Positions 1 through 8,638 of a stretch of DNA of 53,808 nucleotides are shown piece after piece. Source of the DNA: Paenibacillus antri (GTDB lineage Bacteria; Bacillota; Bacilli; Paenibacillales; YIM-B00363); contig NZ_VCIW01000033.1 in NCBI RefSeq assembly GCF_005765165.1, positions 1 through 53,808 of the forward strand. The letters are read 5' to 3'. Each line of letters begins with the position of its first letter. The stretch's first letter is position 1. The notes under the pieces are model-generated. The model searched no databases. It saw only the letters and a list, made by a program, of their open reading frames with translations, and was not told the DNA's origin. A program made the position numbers and the translations under genes.

Positions 1-1
1 C

Positions 2-271
2 GAAGAGGCGTTCCCGGACGCGGCGGTCGCGGCGCAATTCGCGGACCCGCGGGCGCTCGTCGTGCCGGAGGCGCGGGCGGCGATTCCGCCGGAGGTGCTG
101 ACGAGCGCGACGACGGCGCTGGCCGGCTCGATCTCGTTCCTGTTCTGGATTTCGATTCTCATTCCGCTCGTCGGTTTGATCTTCGTCTTTATGCTCGGCA
201 AGGCGAGGATGGAAATTCCGGCGAAGGGGCAGGGCGAGGAATCGCCGGCGCCGGTGCCGGTCGGACATTGA
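2..271 (+). CDS. C-terminal end of a probable MFS multidrug exporter (partial)
   Basis: The reading frame is already open at base 2 and ends with TGA at 269-271, so only about the last 89 residues are present. Their one clear feature is a long hydrophobic helix (ALAGSISFLFWISILIPLVG onward). It is followed by a short basic and Pro/Ala-rich tail, which looks like the last transmembrane helix and cytoplasmic end of a transporter. The stretch before the helix (PPEVLTSATTALAGS) resembles the final extracellular loop of DHA2-type (EmrB/QacA) drug exporters. The family call is inference because the diagnostic N-terminal motifs lie outside the window. Confidence 0.55.
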   Translation, partial: EEAFPDAAVAAQFADPRALVVPEARAAIPPEVLTSATTALAGSISFLFWISILIPLVGLIFVFMLGKARMEIPAKGQGEESPAPVPVGH

Positions 272-411
272 TGATGTAGATGCGCAGGGGCCCCGACGAC
301 GCTTTCCGCGCGCAGAACGGGCGAACGGAGGGGGGACAGACATACAAGCCGGACAAGGGCTGTTGTCGTATGCTATGGGTGTAAACCATCACCTGAAGGA
401 GCGTGGGATTC

Positions 412-660
412 ATGGCATACCGAAACAACTGCTACGGTTGCCCTCCGGTTAGCCCGACGATGACGGCGCCGGCGCAGCAAGTCGTTCAGAACGTCTATCA
501 TCCGACGGTGGTGCCGGTCGTGCACCCGGTCAACATCGTGAAGAAGCATCATTGCGTCCCGGTGTATCAACACTGCACGGTCGTGACGGTCACGGACGAA
601 ATGGCGAACGTCAGCAACTACAAAAGCAGAAAAAATCGCCGCCGCGCGCGCTCGAAGTAA
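412..660 (+). CDS. cotD: CotD-like spore coat protein
   Basis: A small His/Cys/Tyr/Val-rich protein of 82 residues. The central segment HPVNIVKKHHCVPVYQHC is typical of CotD-family inner spore coat proteins, and the C-terminus is strongly basic (KSRKNRRRARSK). I chose ATG 412 because AAGGAG at 396-401 sits about 10 bases upstream. The GTG at 403 is too close to that site. CotD is made in the mother cell late in sporulation and is deposited in the coat, so this gene indicates a spore former. A strong terminator follows, so it is probably monocistronic. The family call is good; the exact orthology to B. subtilis CotD is less certain. Confidence 0.75.
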   Translation: MAYRNNCYGCPPVSPTMTAPAQQVVQNVYHPTVVPVVHPVNIVKKHHCVPVYQHCTVVTVTDEMANVSNYKSRKNRRRARSK

Positions 661-680
661 CGGGCGGCGTCTGTCGAAGG

Positions 681-706
681 GAACGCCTGCGGGCGTTCTT
701 TTTTTT
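681..706 (+). terminator. Rho-independent terminator of the cotD-like gene
   Basis: A 7-bp GC-rich stem (GAACGCC 681-687 with GGCGTTC 692-698) and a 4-base loop are followed by an uninterrupted run of T to 706. Confidence 0.9.
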
Positions 707-804
707 GCAATAAGGGAGACACGTCCCGATCAATGCCGTATACAAAATATCGAGTGAGCAATACATAGTAACGTGTAATATGTACTTTGAAGGGAGGGAA
801 ATGA

Positions 805-1674
805 ATGCTGCGAGAATTCAATCTTGTAATGGATTACATCGAAACCCGTCTAACGGAGGGAATTTCTGGAAAGGATATATCGAAAATCGTTGGATTATCT
901 GATTATCATTTTAAAAGAATGTTTTCGTATATGGCCGGAATGTCTTTGAACGAGTATATCAAAAATAGGAGATTATCGGTTGCGAACGTCGAATTAATAA
1001 ACGGAGCGAAAGTGACGGATATCGCGTATAAATATGGCTATCAATCTATGGATGGGTTTTCAAGAGCCTTTCGGGAATGGAGCGGTTTTCTACCTTCGGA
1101 AGTAACGAAAAACAAAATTCAGAAATCATTTCCCAAATTTACATTCTTTATAGATGTAAGAGGAGGAGTATCTATGGAATTCAAAATCGAAAAGAAAGAG
1201 AAGTTTAATATCGTAGGCGTATCGAAAAGAGTACCGATTCAATTCGAAGGCGAAAATAATGCGATCATCGAACTAGCCCGATCCATTACGGAACAACAAC
1301 GGAATAGAATGCATCGATTGGCTGATTTATATCCTCATCAAGTCTTGAATGTATCTTATGATTTTGATGATGGTTTCTTGGAAGAGAAGGGTCACTTAAC
1401 GCATATGATCGGTTTCGCGACTACAAAAGAAAATCCATTCGACGATTTAGAGCAAATTTCTATTGAAGAAAGCCTATGGGCCATTTTCCCTAATCAAGGA
1501 CCATTCCCTGCTACGCTTCAAGAAACTACCGCAAAAATTTATACCGAATGGTTGCCTTCTTCGGATTATGAAGCAGCGGATTTACCTGGGTTTTCTTTCA
1601 CAAAGTACAACGGAACATCGGAAAACGTATACAGCGAAATTTGGATGCCGGTAAAGGAAAGAAGGCAGCGATAA
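805..1674 (+). CDS. AraC-type transcriptional regulator with GyrI-like effector domain
   Basis: A 289-residue protein. Residues about 5-105 form an AraC double helix-turn-helix (signature ISKIVGLSDYHFKRMFSYMA, then VTDIAYKYGYQSMDGFSRAF). Residues about 125-285 match a GyrI-like ligand-binding domain ending in YSEIWMPV. Such proteins bind small amphipathic or cationic molecules and activate resistance or efflux genes; the ligand here is unknown. ATG 805 is preceded by AGGGAGGG at 791-798. Base composition is strikingly different from the neighbours: 1141-1200 is about 32% GC, against about 68% for 1861-1920. This suggests recent horizontal acquisition. No target gene is evident beside it. Confidence 0.9.
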   Translation: MLREFNLVMDYIETRLTEGISGKDISKIVGLSDYHFKRMFSYMAGMSLNEYIKNRRLSVANVELINGAKVTDIAYKYGYQSMDGFSRAFREWSGFLPSEVTKNKIQKSFPKFTFFIDVRGGVSMEFKIEKKEKFNIVGVSKRVPIQFEGENNAIIELARSITEQQRNRMHRLADLYPHQVLNVSYDFDDGFLEEKGHLTHMIGFATTKENPFDDLEQISIEESLWAIFPNQGPFPATLQETTAKIYTEWLPSSDYEAADLPGFSFTKYNGTSENVYSEIWMPVKERRQR

Positions 1675-1697
1675 ACTTGAATGAATGAACGAATGAA

Positions 1698-1728
1698 GAC
1701 CAGTCGGAAGAAGTCGACTGGTCTTATT
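1698..1728 (+). terminator. Probable terminator after the AraC/GyrI gene
   Basis: A perfect 9-bp stem GACCAGTCG (1698-1706) pairs with CGACTGGTC (1715-1723) and is followed by TTATT. The T tract is short, so termination may be partial. Confidence 0.65.
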
Positions 1729-1801
1729 GAATTTATGAATTGAGGGACGAGCCGTCTGTGTTATGATGGGGCTAATCCAAGGAGGAAGGTGGCTTCGGAT
1801 A

Positions 1802-2185
1802 ATGTGGAAAGCGCTAGGGTGGTTGGTTTCGGTCGCGATCGCGGCCGCCGCCGGCATGCTCGTCGCGTTCGCGCTCGCCTTCGCGCTGGCGGCGGCATTG
1901 CTGCATGTCGCGTTCTACGTCGCGATCGGCTTCATCGTCATCGGATTGCTCGCGTTGGGGCGAGGAAGCGGCGGCGGGTATCGGATGTCGCTCGAGGACG
2001 CGGGCGCCCCGGAGGAGGCGGCGCACGACGCCGCCGAGCTGGAGAGGGAGATGCATACGATCCGTACCGAGGGAGCCCTCGAGTCCGTTCGGCGTTACCG
2101 GACCGCGCGGCTGTCGTTCGCGTCGTCGACGTGGATCGGCGCCGGCGCGGCGCTGCTGCTCGCATGCGTGTTGTTCGGTACATAA
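1802..2185 (+). CDS. Small membrane protein of unknown function
   Basis: A 127-residue protein that I cannot assign to a characterised family. Two adjacent hydrophobic segments occupy roughly residues 4-52 (rich in Ala, Val and Ile). A charged, acidic stretch of about 55 residues follows (EEAAHDAAELEREM), and a last hydrophobic segment (STWIGAGAALLLACVLF) ends the protein. This pattern implies three membrane passes with a helical loop between the second and third. ATG 1802 is preferred because AAGGAGG at 1779-1785 lies upstream, although the spacing is long. The in-frame ATGs at 1763 and 1766 have no ribosome binding site. It might belong to the DUF3899 type of membrane proteins, but that is a guess. 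Confidence 0.6.
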   Translation: MWKALGWLVSVAIAAAAGMLVAFALAFALAAALLHVAFYVAIGFIVIGLLALGRGSGGGYRMSLEDAGAPEEAAHDAAELEREMHTIRTEGALESVRRYRTARLSFASSTWIGAGAALLLACVLFGT

Positions 2186-2234
2186 GTAGAGGAAGCAATA
2201 TAATTATTGGAACGAAACGTAAAGGATGCGAAAC

Positions 2235-3089
2235 ATGAACCGACTAAAGCAAATCGAATTCGTATTCCCGGCGGCAACCGAAGAGGAGCGGCGATGGAAC
2301 CGGACGTTCCGCAGCGTGATGGCGGGGTCGGCGGCTTCGCCGAACGAAGCGGTGTTTCTGCCGAAGCCGGAGGGGGCCCTGCCGACGACGGCGTTCCGCG
2401 AAGGCGGTTATGTCGCGCCGGCGATCGCGTTGGACGTCGAAGCGACGATCGACCTGCGCGTCGGCGCCGTCGCGCTCGCCGACCGGCGGACGCTCGAAGC
2501 GAGAGGATCGGCGATGCCCGCATCGTCGGCGTCGATTTCGACGCCGGCAGGGCTGCCTATCGAGGCGCTGCAGCGTCTATTGTCCGGCCGCGTCGTCGCC
2601 GTCGATCATACCGGTTTCAACGTGCCGACGTCTTCAATCGCGCGGGAGGCGTGGGATCGGCTGCTCCGGACGCTTGCGTCCGCGGCGAATTTGTACCGGT
2701 ACCCGGGCGAAGATTGGCCGTTCCTCTTCCCGTCGACGTCGGACGAGTTCGCCGGAGAGATCGCTTCGTTCGACGCGTATCGCACGGCGAAATTCGAGCT
2801 CGTCTACGATGGCTGGACGAAGCTCCCGCTGCTGCAATTCGCGCTCTCGACGACGCTGACGCGCGAGGAGGCGGAGGCCGCGCTCCCGGGGCCGCACGGG
2901 TTCGGCATTCCCGGCTTGGACGGCATCTTCCGGTCGGCGTTCGTCGATTCCCCTTGGCGCGACGCGGTCGCGATCCGCTTCGACCTGTATTACGCGAGGA
3001 GCGACGCCGCGTTGACCGACTGGGAAACCGGCGAATGGCTCGTCCGCGAAGGCGGGCGCATTCGGGCGGCGGACGCGACGGAGGTATGA
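2235..3089 (+). CDS. Conserved-looking hypothetical protein
   Basis: A soluble protein of about 284 residues with no signal peptide or membrane segment. I do not recognise the family. The composition is ordinary for the organism, and the aromatic-rich blocks YRYPGEDWPFLFPSTSDEF, YRTAKFELVYDGWTKLPLLQ and GIPGLDGIFRSAFVDSPW suggest a folded protein. ATG 2235 has AAAGGA (2221-2226) eight bases upstream. The ATG at 2226 overlaps that site, so it is unlikely to be the start. The gene stands alone between a membrane-protein gene and a terminator. Confidence 0.65.
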   Translation: MNRLKQIEFVFPAATEEERRWNRTFRSVMAGSAASPNEAVFLPKPEGALPTTAFREGGYVAPAIALDVEATIDLRVGAVALADRRTLEARGSAMPASSASISTPAGLPIEALQRLLSGRVVAVDHTGFNVPTSSIAREAWDRLLRTLASAANLYRYPGEDWPFLFPSTSDEFAGEIASFDAYRTAKFELVYDGWTKLPLLQFALSTTLTREEAEAALPGPHGFGIPGLDGIFRSAFVDSPWRDAVAIRFDLYYARSDAALTDWETGEWLVREGGRIRAADATEV

Positions 3090-3105
3090 GGGACAACGAC
3101 GAATA

Positions 3106-3153
3106 ACGCTATCCATTACGCTTGCGCCAAGCGTAGGGATAGCGTTTTTTTTG
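3106..3153 (+). terminator. Strong rho-independent terminator
   Basis: A 10-bp stem (AACGCTATCC 3106-3115 with GGATAGCGTT 3138-3147) with an inner ACGCTT/AAGCGT extension is followed by eight T residues. Confidence 0.9.
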
Positions 3154-3171
3154 GCATTGGCGAGGGTGAAC

Positions 3172-3338
3172 TGCAATGGCGCAGGCATTCTCGGCAATCG
3201 AGCGGCGAATCGGCCGAACCCTGCGATATTACTGGTAATCGCGCTCTACACGATATATCTGCGCTAAATAGCTGCGCTTTTGCAAGTTGGGAGCCGGTTG
3301 CCATGGAGATGGGCGCCTATTACCTGCGCTTTTGCAGG
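3172..3338. repeat. Repeat cluster A: four CTGC...GCAGG units at about 52-bp spacing
   Basis: Short palindrome-like units begin at 3172 (CTGCAATGGCGCAGG), 3221 (CTGCGATATTACTGG), 3272 (CTGCGCTTTTGCAAG) and 3324 (CTGCGCTTTTGCAGG). The spacings are 49, 51 and 52 bp. The last two share the 13-mer CTGCGCTTTTGCA exactly. The cluster fills the gap between the terminator of the upstream gene and the DUF2536 gene, and it has no coding signal. Confidence 0.65.
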
Positions 3339-3351
3339 AGGAGGCGCAGCC

Positions 3352-3564
3352 TCAGGTTTGCTTCCCCTTGAAATGTACTACGGCGCTGTACAGCATCTTA
3401 TTGTGTAGCGGATGGAACGTGGTCGTGTGCGAGATCGCATGCACGTCCAACAGCAGGGCGCGGTTGTTTTCGATCTGCTCCGCGATTTTCTTCTCTAACG
3501 TCAACAAGTCGTACGCCTCGAAAAACTCGATCTTCGATTCGATTCTTTCCAACATGAATCCCAT
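3352..3564 (-). CDS. DUF2536 family protein (YrzA-like)
   Basis: A 70-residue protein matching the short Bacillales DUF2536 family, of which B. subtilis YrzA is a member. Recognisable blocks are ESKIEFFEAYDLLTLEKKI, EQIENNRALLLDVHAISH and the C-terminal MLYSAVVHFK. No function is established. The start at 3564 has GGAGGGG on the minus strand (3575-3581) at 10 bases. The next in-frame ATG (3555) would be too far from it. It is transcribed away from the rhamnose operon. A TATACT sequence on the minus strand (3603-3608) could be its -10 box. Confidence 0.85.
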   Translation of the reverse strand: MGFMLERIESKIEFFEAYDLLTLEKKIAEQIENNRALLLDVHAISHTTTFHPLHNKMLYSAVVHFKGKQT

Positions 3565-3646
3565 ACGATGCGAACCCCTCCGAGCGAAATCTATCAAGCT
3601 TAAGTATACCATAGCGCGGGCAGCAATAAATATTTTCGGAAATGGG

Positions 3647-3720
3647 TTCAAAAGAAAACAAAGGCGTGTTAGTATAAAACAAACACATTCAAAAACAAAA
3701 CAACATATTCGGAGGTACTC
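3647..3720 (+). promoter_or_regulatory. Promoter and possible DeoR operator of the rhamnose operon
   Basis: TTCAAA (3647-3652) and TAGTAT (3670-3675) are separated by 17 bases. The AT-rich tract that follows, 3676-3708, repeats AACAAA/AAACAA-like words, the kind of direct repeat used by DeoR-family repressors. GGAGG at 3711-3715 serves ATG 3725. Operator function is inference from the DeoR gene at the end of the operon. Confidence 0.5.
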
Positions 3721-3724
3721 AGAC

Positions 3725-5794
3725 ATGCCGCAAAACTTATGGCAACAAAGCGAAGCCCAGCAGCTCAAACCGGGTCTCGACGAACTCGTGTATCGTTCTA
3801 ACCTGCTCGGCACGGACCGCTCGGTCGCGAACTGGGGCGGCGGCAACACGTCGATGAAGACGGTCGTACAGGATTTCCGCGGCCGCGACGTCGAAGTCAT
3901 GTACGTGAAAGGGAGCGGCTCGGACCTCGGGACGATGCAAGCGAAGCACTTCACCGGACTGCGGCTTGACGACATTCGTCCGCTGGAAGGGCGCGACGGG
4001 ATGACGGACGAGGAGATGGTCGCATACCTCGCGCACACGATGATCGACGCGAAGCATCCGCGGGCGTCGATCGAGACGCTGCTGCACGCGTTCCTGCCGT
4101 TCAAGCATGTCGACCACACGCATCCGGACGCGATCATCTCGCTCTGCTGCGCGGACAACGGCCGGCAAATCGCGGAAGAAATCTACGGCAACCGATTCGT
4201 ATGGGTTCCGTACGTGCGCCCGGGCTTCACGCTGTCGAAGATGATCGCCGAGGGCGTCCGGGGCAACCCGAACGCGGAGCTTGTGCTTATGGAGAAACAC
4301 GGCCTCGTCACGTGGGGCGAAACATCCGAAGAGAGCTATCATAAAACCTTGCAAATTATCGGCGAAGCGGAAGCGTACATCGAAGCGCGCGTGAACGCCG
4401 ATACGCTGTACGGCGGCAAGAAGTACGACGCCCTGCCGGAGGCGGAGCGCAAGAGCGTGCTCGCCCGCATCATGCCGATCGTGCGCGGCGCCGTCAGCGC
4501 GGAGCGCAAGATGCTGCTCACGTACGACGACGCGGACGACGTGCTGACGTTCGTCGGCAGCCGCGACGCGGCGTCGCTGTCCCAGGTCGGCGCGGCTTGC
4601 CCGGACCACCTCGTGCACACGAAGATGACGCCTTGCTTCATCGAATGGGATCCGGCGACGAACGACGTCGACGCGCTCATCGAGAAGGTGAAAGCCGGCA
4701 TCGCGGCGTACCAAGCGGAATACGCGGCGTACTTCGAGCGTAACAAGAACGAAGGCGACAAGATGTCGGAGACGTCCCCGCGCGTCATCCTCATCCCGGG
4801 CGTCGGCATGATCAACACGGGCAAGAGCTGGGCGATGGCGCAAATCAGCGGCGCGCTGTACCACAGAGCGATCGCGGTCATGCGCGGCGCGACGGCGCTC
4901 GGCAACTTCGTGTCCTTAAGCGAAAACGAATCGTTCAACGTCGAGTACTGGCCCCTCGAGCTGTATAAGCTGACGCTCGCTCCGCCGGAAGCGGAGTTCA
5001 GCCGCAAGGTCGCCTACATCACGGGCGGCGCGGGCGGCATCGGCAGCGAGTCGGCTCGCCGCCTCGTGTCCGAGGGCGCGCACGTCGTGTTAGCCGACTT
5101 GAACCTCGAGGGCGCGCAGAAGGTCGCCGACGAGATCAACGCGAAGTACGGCGAGCATCGCGCGATCGCGGTGAAGGTGGACGTGACGAACGAAGAGCTG
5201 GTGGCGGCGTCCTACGACTTCACGGCGCTGAATTACGGCGGCGTGGACATTATCGTCAACAACGCCGGCCTCGCGACGTCGAGCCCGTTCGACCAGACGT
5301 CGCTGAAGGAATGGAACCTGAACATGAACGTGCTGGGCACGGGGTACTTCCTCGTGGCGCGCGAAGCGTTCAAGCTCATGAAGGCGCAGGCGATCGGCGG
5401 CTCGATGGTGTTCATCGGCTCGAAGAACTCGGTCTACGCCGGCAAGAACGCGAGCGCGTACAGCGCGGCGAAGGCGCTCGAAGCGCATCTGGCGCGCTGC
5501 ATCGCGGCGGAAGGCGGCGAATTCGGCATCCGCGTGAACACGATTCTTCCGGATGCGATTCTGCAAGGCTCGGCGATCTGGAACTCGAACTGGCGCAACG
5601 AGCGGGCGGCGGCGTACGGCATCGAGCCGGACCAGCTCGAAGAGTACTACCGCAAGCGCACGACGCTGCTCGTGAACATCTTCCCGAGAGACATCGCCGA
5701 AGGCGTTGCGTTCTTCGCATCCTCGAAGTCGGAGAAGACGACGGGCTGCATGCTGACGATCGACGGCGGCGTGCCGGCGGCGTTCACGCGATAA
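3725..5794 (+). CDS. rhaEW: Bifunctional rhamnulose-1-phosphate aldolase / L-lactaldehyde dehydrogenase
   Basis: A 689-residue fusion, the same length as I recall for B. subtilis RhaEW (YuxG). The N-terminal class II aldolase domain (about 1-400) carries the metal-site signature HTHPD (H131, H133) and [10 protein letters not shown]. The C-terminal short-chain dehydrogenase domain has TGGAGGIG (433-440) for NAD binding, NNAG, and the catalytic pair Y579/K583 in YSAAK. It should split rhamnulose-1-phosphate into dihydroxyacetone phosphate and L-lactaldehyde, then oxidise the aldehyde. I chose ATG 3725 because GGAGG is 9 bases upstream; the frame stays open further upstream but has no start with a ribosome binding site. 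First gene of a four-gene operon. Confidence 0.93.
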   Translation: MPQNLWQQSEAQQLKPGLDELVYRSNLLGTDRSVANWGGGNTSMKTVVQDFRGRDVEVMYVKGSGSDLGTMQAKHFTGLRLDDIRPLEGRDGMTDEEMVAYLAHTMIDAKHPRASIETLLHAFLPFKHVDHTHPDAIISLCCADNGRQIAEEIYGNRFVWVPYVRPGFTLSKMIAEGVRGNPNAELVLMEKHGLVTWGETSEESYHKTLQIIGEAEAYIEARVNADTLYGGKKYDALPEAERKSVLARIMPIVRGAVSAERKMLLTYDDADDVLTFVGSRDAASLSQVGAACPDHLVHTKMTPCFIEWDPATNDVDALIEKVKAGIAAYQAEYAAYFERNKNEGDKMSETSPRVILIPGVGMINTGKSWAMAQISGALYHRAIAVMRGATALGNFVSLSENESFNVEYWPLELYKLTLAPPEAEFSRKVAYITGGAGGIGSESARRLVSEGAHVVLADLNLEGAQKVADEINAKYGEHRAIAVKVDVTNEELVAASYDFTALNYGGVDIIVNNAGLATSSPFDQTSLKEWNLNMNVLGTGYFLVAREAFKLMKAQAIGGSMVFIGSKNSVYAGKNASAYSAAKALEAHLARCIAAEGGEFGIRVNTILPDAILQGSAIWNSNWRNERAAAYGIEPDQLEEYYRKRTTLLVNIFPRDIAEGVAFFASSKSEKTTGCMLTIDGGVPAAFTR

Positions 5795-5819
5795 TCCAAT
5801 CCTAAGGAGGGTATCATCT

Positions 5820-7106
5820 ATGTCCATCCAACCATCCATCGAAAAGGGGTACGCCGCGGCGAAAGAGCTGTACGCGGCGCACGGCATCGATACGGACCAA
5901 GTGTTGAAGCGATTGGCCGACGTCAAGATCTCCATGCACTGCTGGCAAGGCGACGACGTGCGCGGCTTCTTGTTTCAAGATCAGGAGCTGTCCGGAGGCA
6001 TTCAGGCGACCGGCAACTACCCGGGCGCGGCGCGCACGCCGGCGGAGCTGCGGTCGGATCTGGAGAAGGCGTATTCGCTCATCCCGGGCAAGCATAAGCT
6101 GAACCTCCACGCGATCTACGCCGACACGAACGAGAAGGTGGATCTCGATCAGCTCGAGCCGAAGCATTTCGCGTCGTGGGTCGAGTGGGCGAAGGCGAAC
6201 GGCCTCGGCCTCGACTTCAACCCGACGTGCTTCTCGCATCCGAAGTCGGAAGACGGCTTCACGCTGAGCCATCCGGACCCGGCGATCCGGCAGTTCTGGA
6301 TCGACCATTGCAAGGCGTCCCGGAAGATCGGCGCATACTTCGGCGAGCAGCTCGGACAGACGTGCGTCACGAACGTCTGGGTGCCGGACGGTTACAAGGA
6401 CGTTCCGGCGGATCGGATGGCTCCGCGCCAGCGGCTAAAGGCGGCGCTCGACGAGGTGTTCGCGGAGCCGCTGAACCCGGCGCATAACTTAGACGCGGTC
6501 GAGAGCAAGCTGTTCGGCATCGGCTCCGAGGCGTACGTCGTCGGCTCGCACGAGTTCTACATGGGCTACGGCCTGCAAAACAACAAGCTGATTTGTCTCG
6601 ATGCGGGCCACTTCCACCCGACGGAGACGATCTCGAACAAGCTGAGCTCGCTCGCGTTGTTCGCGGACGGCATTCTGCTGCACGTCAGCCGCCCGATGCG
6701 GTGGGACAGCGACCATGTCGTCACGATGGACGACGAGCTGCTGGACATCGCGCGGGAGCTGGTGCGCGGCGATCTGCTCGGCAAGACGCACATCGGTCTC
6801 GACTTCTTCGATGCGTCGATCAACCGCGTCGCGGCGTGGGTCATCGGCACGCGCAACACGATCAAGGCGGTGCTGCGGGCGATGCTCGAGCCGATCGAAG
6901 CGCTGAAAGCCGCCGAGCTCGAAGGCGACTACACGACGCGCCTGGCGCTGACGGAAGAGTTCAAGTCGTACCCGTTCGGCGCGGTGTGGGACTACTACTG
7001 CGCGACGCAGGGCGTTCCGGTGCGCGAAGCGTGGCTCGCGGAAGTAAAGAGATACGAGGCGGACGTGCTGTCTGCGCGCGGGCAAGAGGCGCTGTCGAAG
7101 GCGTAA
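5820..7106 (+). CDS. rhaA: L-rhamnose isomerase
   Basis: A 428-residue cytosolic enzyme converting L-rhamnose to L-rhamnulose. It shows hallmark RhaA segments: [13 protein letters not shown] near the N-terminus, [23 protein letters not shown] (metal and substrate site) and [14 protein letters not shown]. The length fits the family. The start has AAGGAGGG about 9 bases upstream. It follows the aldolase gene by only 25 bases and precedes the kinase, so the three catabolic steps are co-transcribed. Confidence 0.96.
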   Translation: MSIQPSIEKGYAAAKELYAAHGIDTDQVLKRLADVKISMHCWQGDDVRGFLFQDQELSGGIQATGNYPGAARTPAELRSDLEKAYSLIPGKHKLNLHAIYADTNEKVDLDQLEPKHFASWVEWAKANGLGLDFNPTCFSHPKSEDGFTLSHPDPAIRQFWIDHCKASRKIGAYFGEQLGQTCVTNVWVPDGYKDVPADRMAPRQRLKAALDEVFAEPLNPAHNLDAVESKLFGIGSEAYVVGSHEFYMGYGLQNNKLICLDAGHFHPTETISNKLSSLALFADGILLHVSRPMRWDSDHVVTMDDELLDIARELVRGDLLGKTHIGLDFFDASINRVAAWVIGTRNTIKAVLRAMLEPIEALKAAELEGDYTTRLALTEEFKSYPFGAVWDYYCATQGVPVREAWLAEVKRYEADVLSARGQEALSKA

Positions 7107-7148
7107 CTTACGGGACGTGAAGGTTCGCGGGGGAGGATTGACCTGAGC

Positions 7149-8621
7149 ATGAGCGTATTGGCATTCGATCTCGGCGCGAGCAGCGGACGCGCGGTCGTCG
7201 GGCGGCTGACGGAGGGCCGCCTCGTCGTCGAGGAGGTTCACCGGTTCCCGAACGACCCGGTCGAGGTTGGCGGAAGGTTGTATTGGGACATCCTGCGGTT
7301 GTATCATGAAATCAAGCAAGGCATCGTGAAGGCGCGGCAGCAGGGGATCGACGTGCGCAGCATCGGCATCGATTCGTGGGCCGTCGACTTCGGGCTGATC
7401 GGCGCGAACGGGGAGTTGATCGCGAATCCGTACCATTACCGCGACCGTCATACCGACGGCGTCATGGACGAGGTGTTCGCGAAGCTGGGCAAAGCGTCGA
7501 TCTACGCGAAGACGGGGCTGCAGTTCCTGCAATTCAATACGATGTATCAGCTCGCGGCGCTCGCGAAGGCGGATTCTCCGGCTCTCTCGGCAGCCGACAA
7601 GCTGCTGATGATCCCGGATTTGCTCCGATATTTCCTTACGGGCATTATGAAAGGCGAGTACACGAACGCGTCGACGACGCAGCTGCTCGGCGCCGTCGAC
7701 CGCGCGTGGGACGAGGAACTCGTCGCGGGCGTCGGCGTCCGCCGGTCGCTGCTGCCGGACGTCGTGCAGCCGGGGACGGTCGTCGGCCCGCTCGCGCCGC
7801 GCGTGCAGGAGGAGCTGCTCGTCGGGCCGATCCCGGTCGTGGCGGTCGCCGAGCACGACACCGCCTCGGCGGTCGTCGCCGTGCCGGCGCTCGAAGCGGA
7901 CTTCGCGTACCTCTCCTGCGGCACATGGTCGCTGCTCGGCACGGAGCTCGACGAGCCGGTGTTGACGGAGCGGGCGCTGGCGTGGAACTTCACGAACGAA
8001 GGCGGTTACGGCGGGACGTATCGGCTGCTGAAGAACATCATGGGCCTGTGGCTCGTGCAGGAGTGCAAGCGCGCATGGGATAAGGCGGGCGGCTCGCGGT
8101 CGTTCGCCGAGCTGGCGGAGCGCGCGGCGGAAGCGAAGGCGCATGTCTCGTACATCGACCCGGACGACGATCGATTCCTGAGCCCGGCCGACATGCCGGC
8201 GGAAATTCGCGCCTATTGCCGCGAGACGGGGCAACCCGTGCCGGCCACGGAAGCGGAGACGATCCGCTGCGTGCTGGAGAGCCTCGCGCTGAAATACCGT
8301 TATGTGCTGGAACGGACGGAGGCGCTGGCCGGGAAGACGTTCGGCGGCCTCCACATCGTCGGCGGCGGCATTCAGAACGAGCTGCTGTGCCGCCTGACGG
8401 CCGATGCGATTCGCCGCCCCGTCTGGGCGGGGCCGGCCGAAGGGAGCGCCATCGGCAACGTCCTCGTGCAGCTCATCGCCGCGGGCGACATCTCGTCGCT
8501 CGCCGAGGGGCGCCGCATCGTGCGCGATTCGTTCGGCGTCGCGACGTACGAGCCGACCGACGGAGAGCGGTGGTCGGCGGAGTACGAACGTTTCCTCGAC
8601 ATTACGAAATTAAGAGCTTAA
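7149..8621 (+). CDS. rhaB: Rhamnulokinase
   Basis: A 490-residue FGGY-family sugar kinase that phosphorylates L-rhamnulose at C1. The N-terminal phosphate-binding loop FDLGASSGRAVVGRL and the C-terminal HIVGGGIQNELLCRLTADA and PAEGSAIGNVLVQ segments are typical of RhaB. CGTWSLLGTE lies at the domain interface. GGGAGG at 7131-7136 is 12 bases from ATG 7149. It sits 42 bases after rhaA and immediately before the regulator. No L-rhamnose mutarotase (RhaM) gene is present in this operon. Confidence 0.95.
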   Translation: MSVLAFDLGASSGRAVVGRLTEGRLVVEEVHRFPNDPVEVGGRLYWDILRLYHEIKQGIVKARQQGIDVRSIGIDSWAVDFGLIGANGELIANPYHYRDRHTDGVMDEVFAKLGKASIYAKTGLQFLQFNTMYQLAALAKADSPALSAADKLLMIPDLLRYFLTGIMKGEYTNASTTQLLGAVDRAWDEELVAGVGVRRSLLPDVVQPGTVVGPLAPRVQEELLVGPIPVVAVAEHDTASAVVAVPALEADFAYLSCGTWSLLGTELDEPVLTERALAWNFTNEGGYGGTYRLLKNIMGLWLVQECKRAWDKAGGSRSFAELAERAAEAKAHVSYIDPDDDRFLSPADMPAEIRAYCRETGQPVPATEAETIRCVLESLALKYRYVLERTEALAGKTFGGLHIVGGGIQNELLCRLTADAIRRPVWAGPAEGSAIGNVLVQLIAAGDISSLAEGRRIVRDSFGVATYEPTDGERWSAEYERFLDITKLRA

Positions 8622-8638
8622 GAAAGGGGGTCCGCTAG

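Noticed and set aside
2207-3106. Alternative frame of 299 codons overlapping the hypothetical gene at 2235
   Set aside because: It is Arg/Gly/Ala-rich without structure, while the frame at 2235 has balanced composition and a placed binding site.
3090-3351. tRNA, riboswitch or small RNA in the gaps
   Set aside because: I looked in all gaps over 150 bases and found no cloverleaf or recognisable riboswitch core. This gap is filled by a terminator and repeats.
3287-3724. N-terminal extension of the rhamnose aldolase/dehydrogenase
   Set aside because: It has no family similarity, crosses the promoter region, and a strong ribosome binding site serves ATG 3725.
6489-8354. 621-codon open frame on the minus strand across rhaA and rhaB
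   Set aside because: It is fully antisense to two well-identified genes, is Arg-rich and has no recognisable domain. It is a product of GC-rich codon use.
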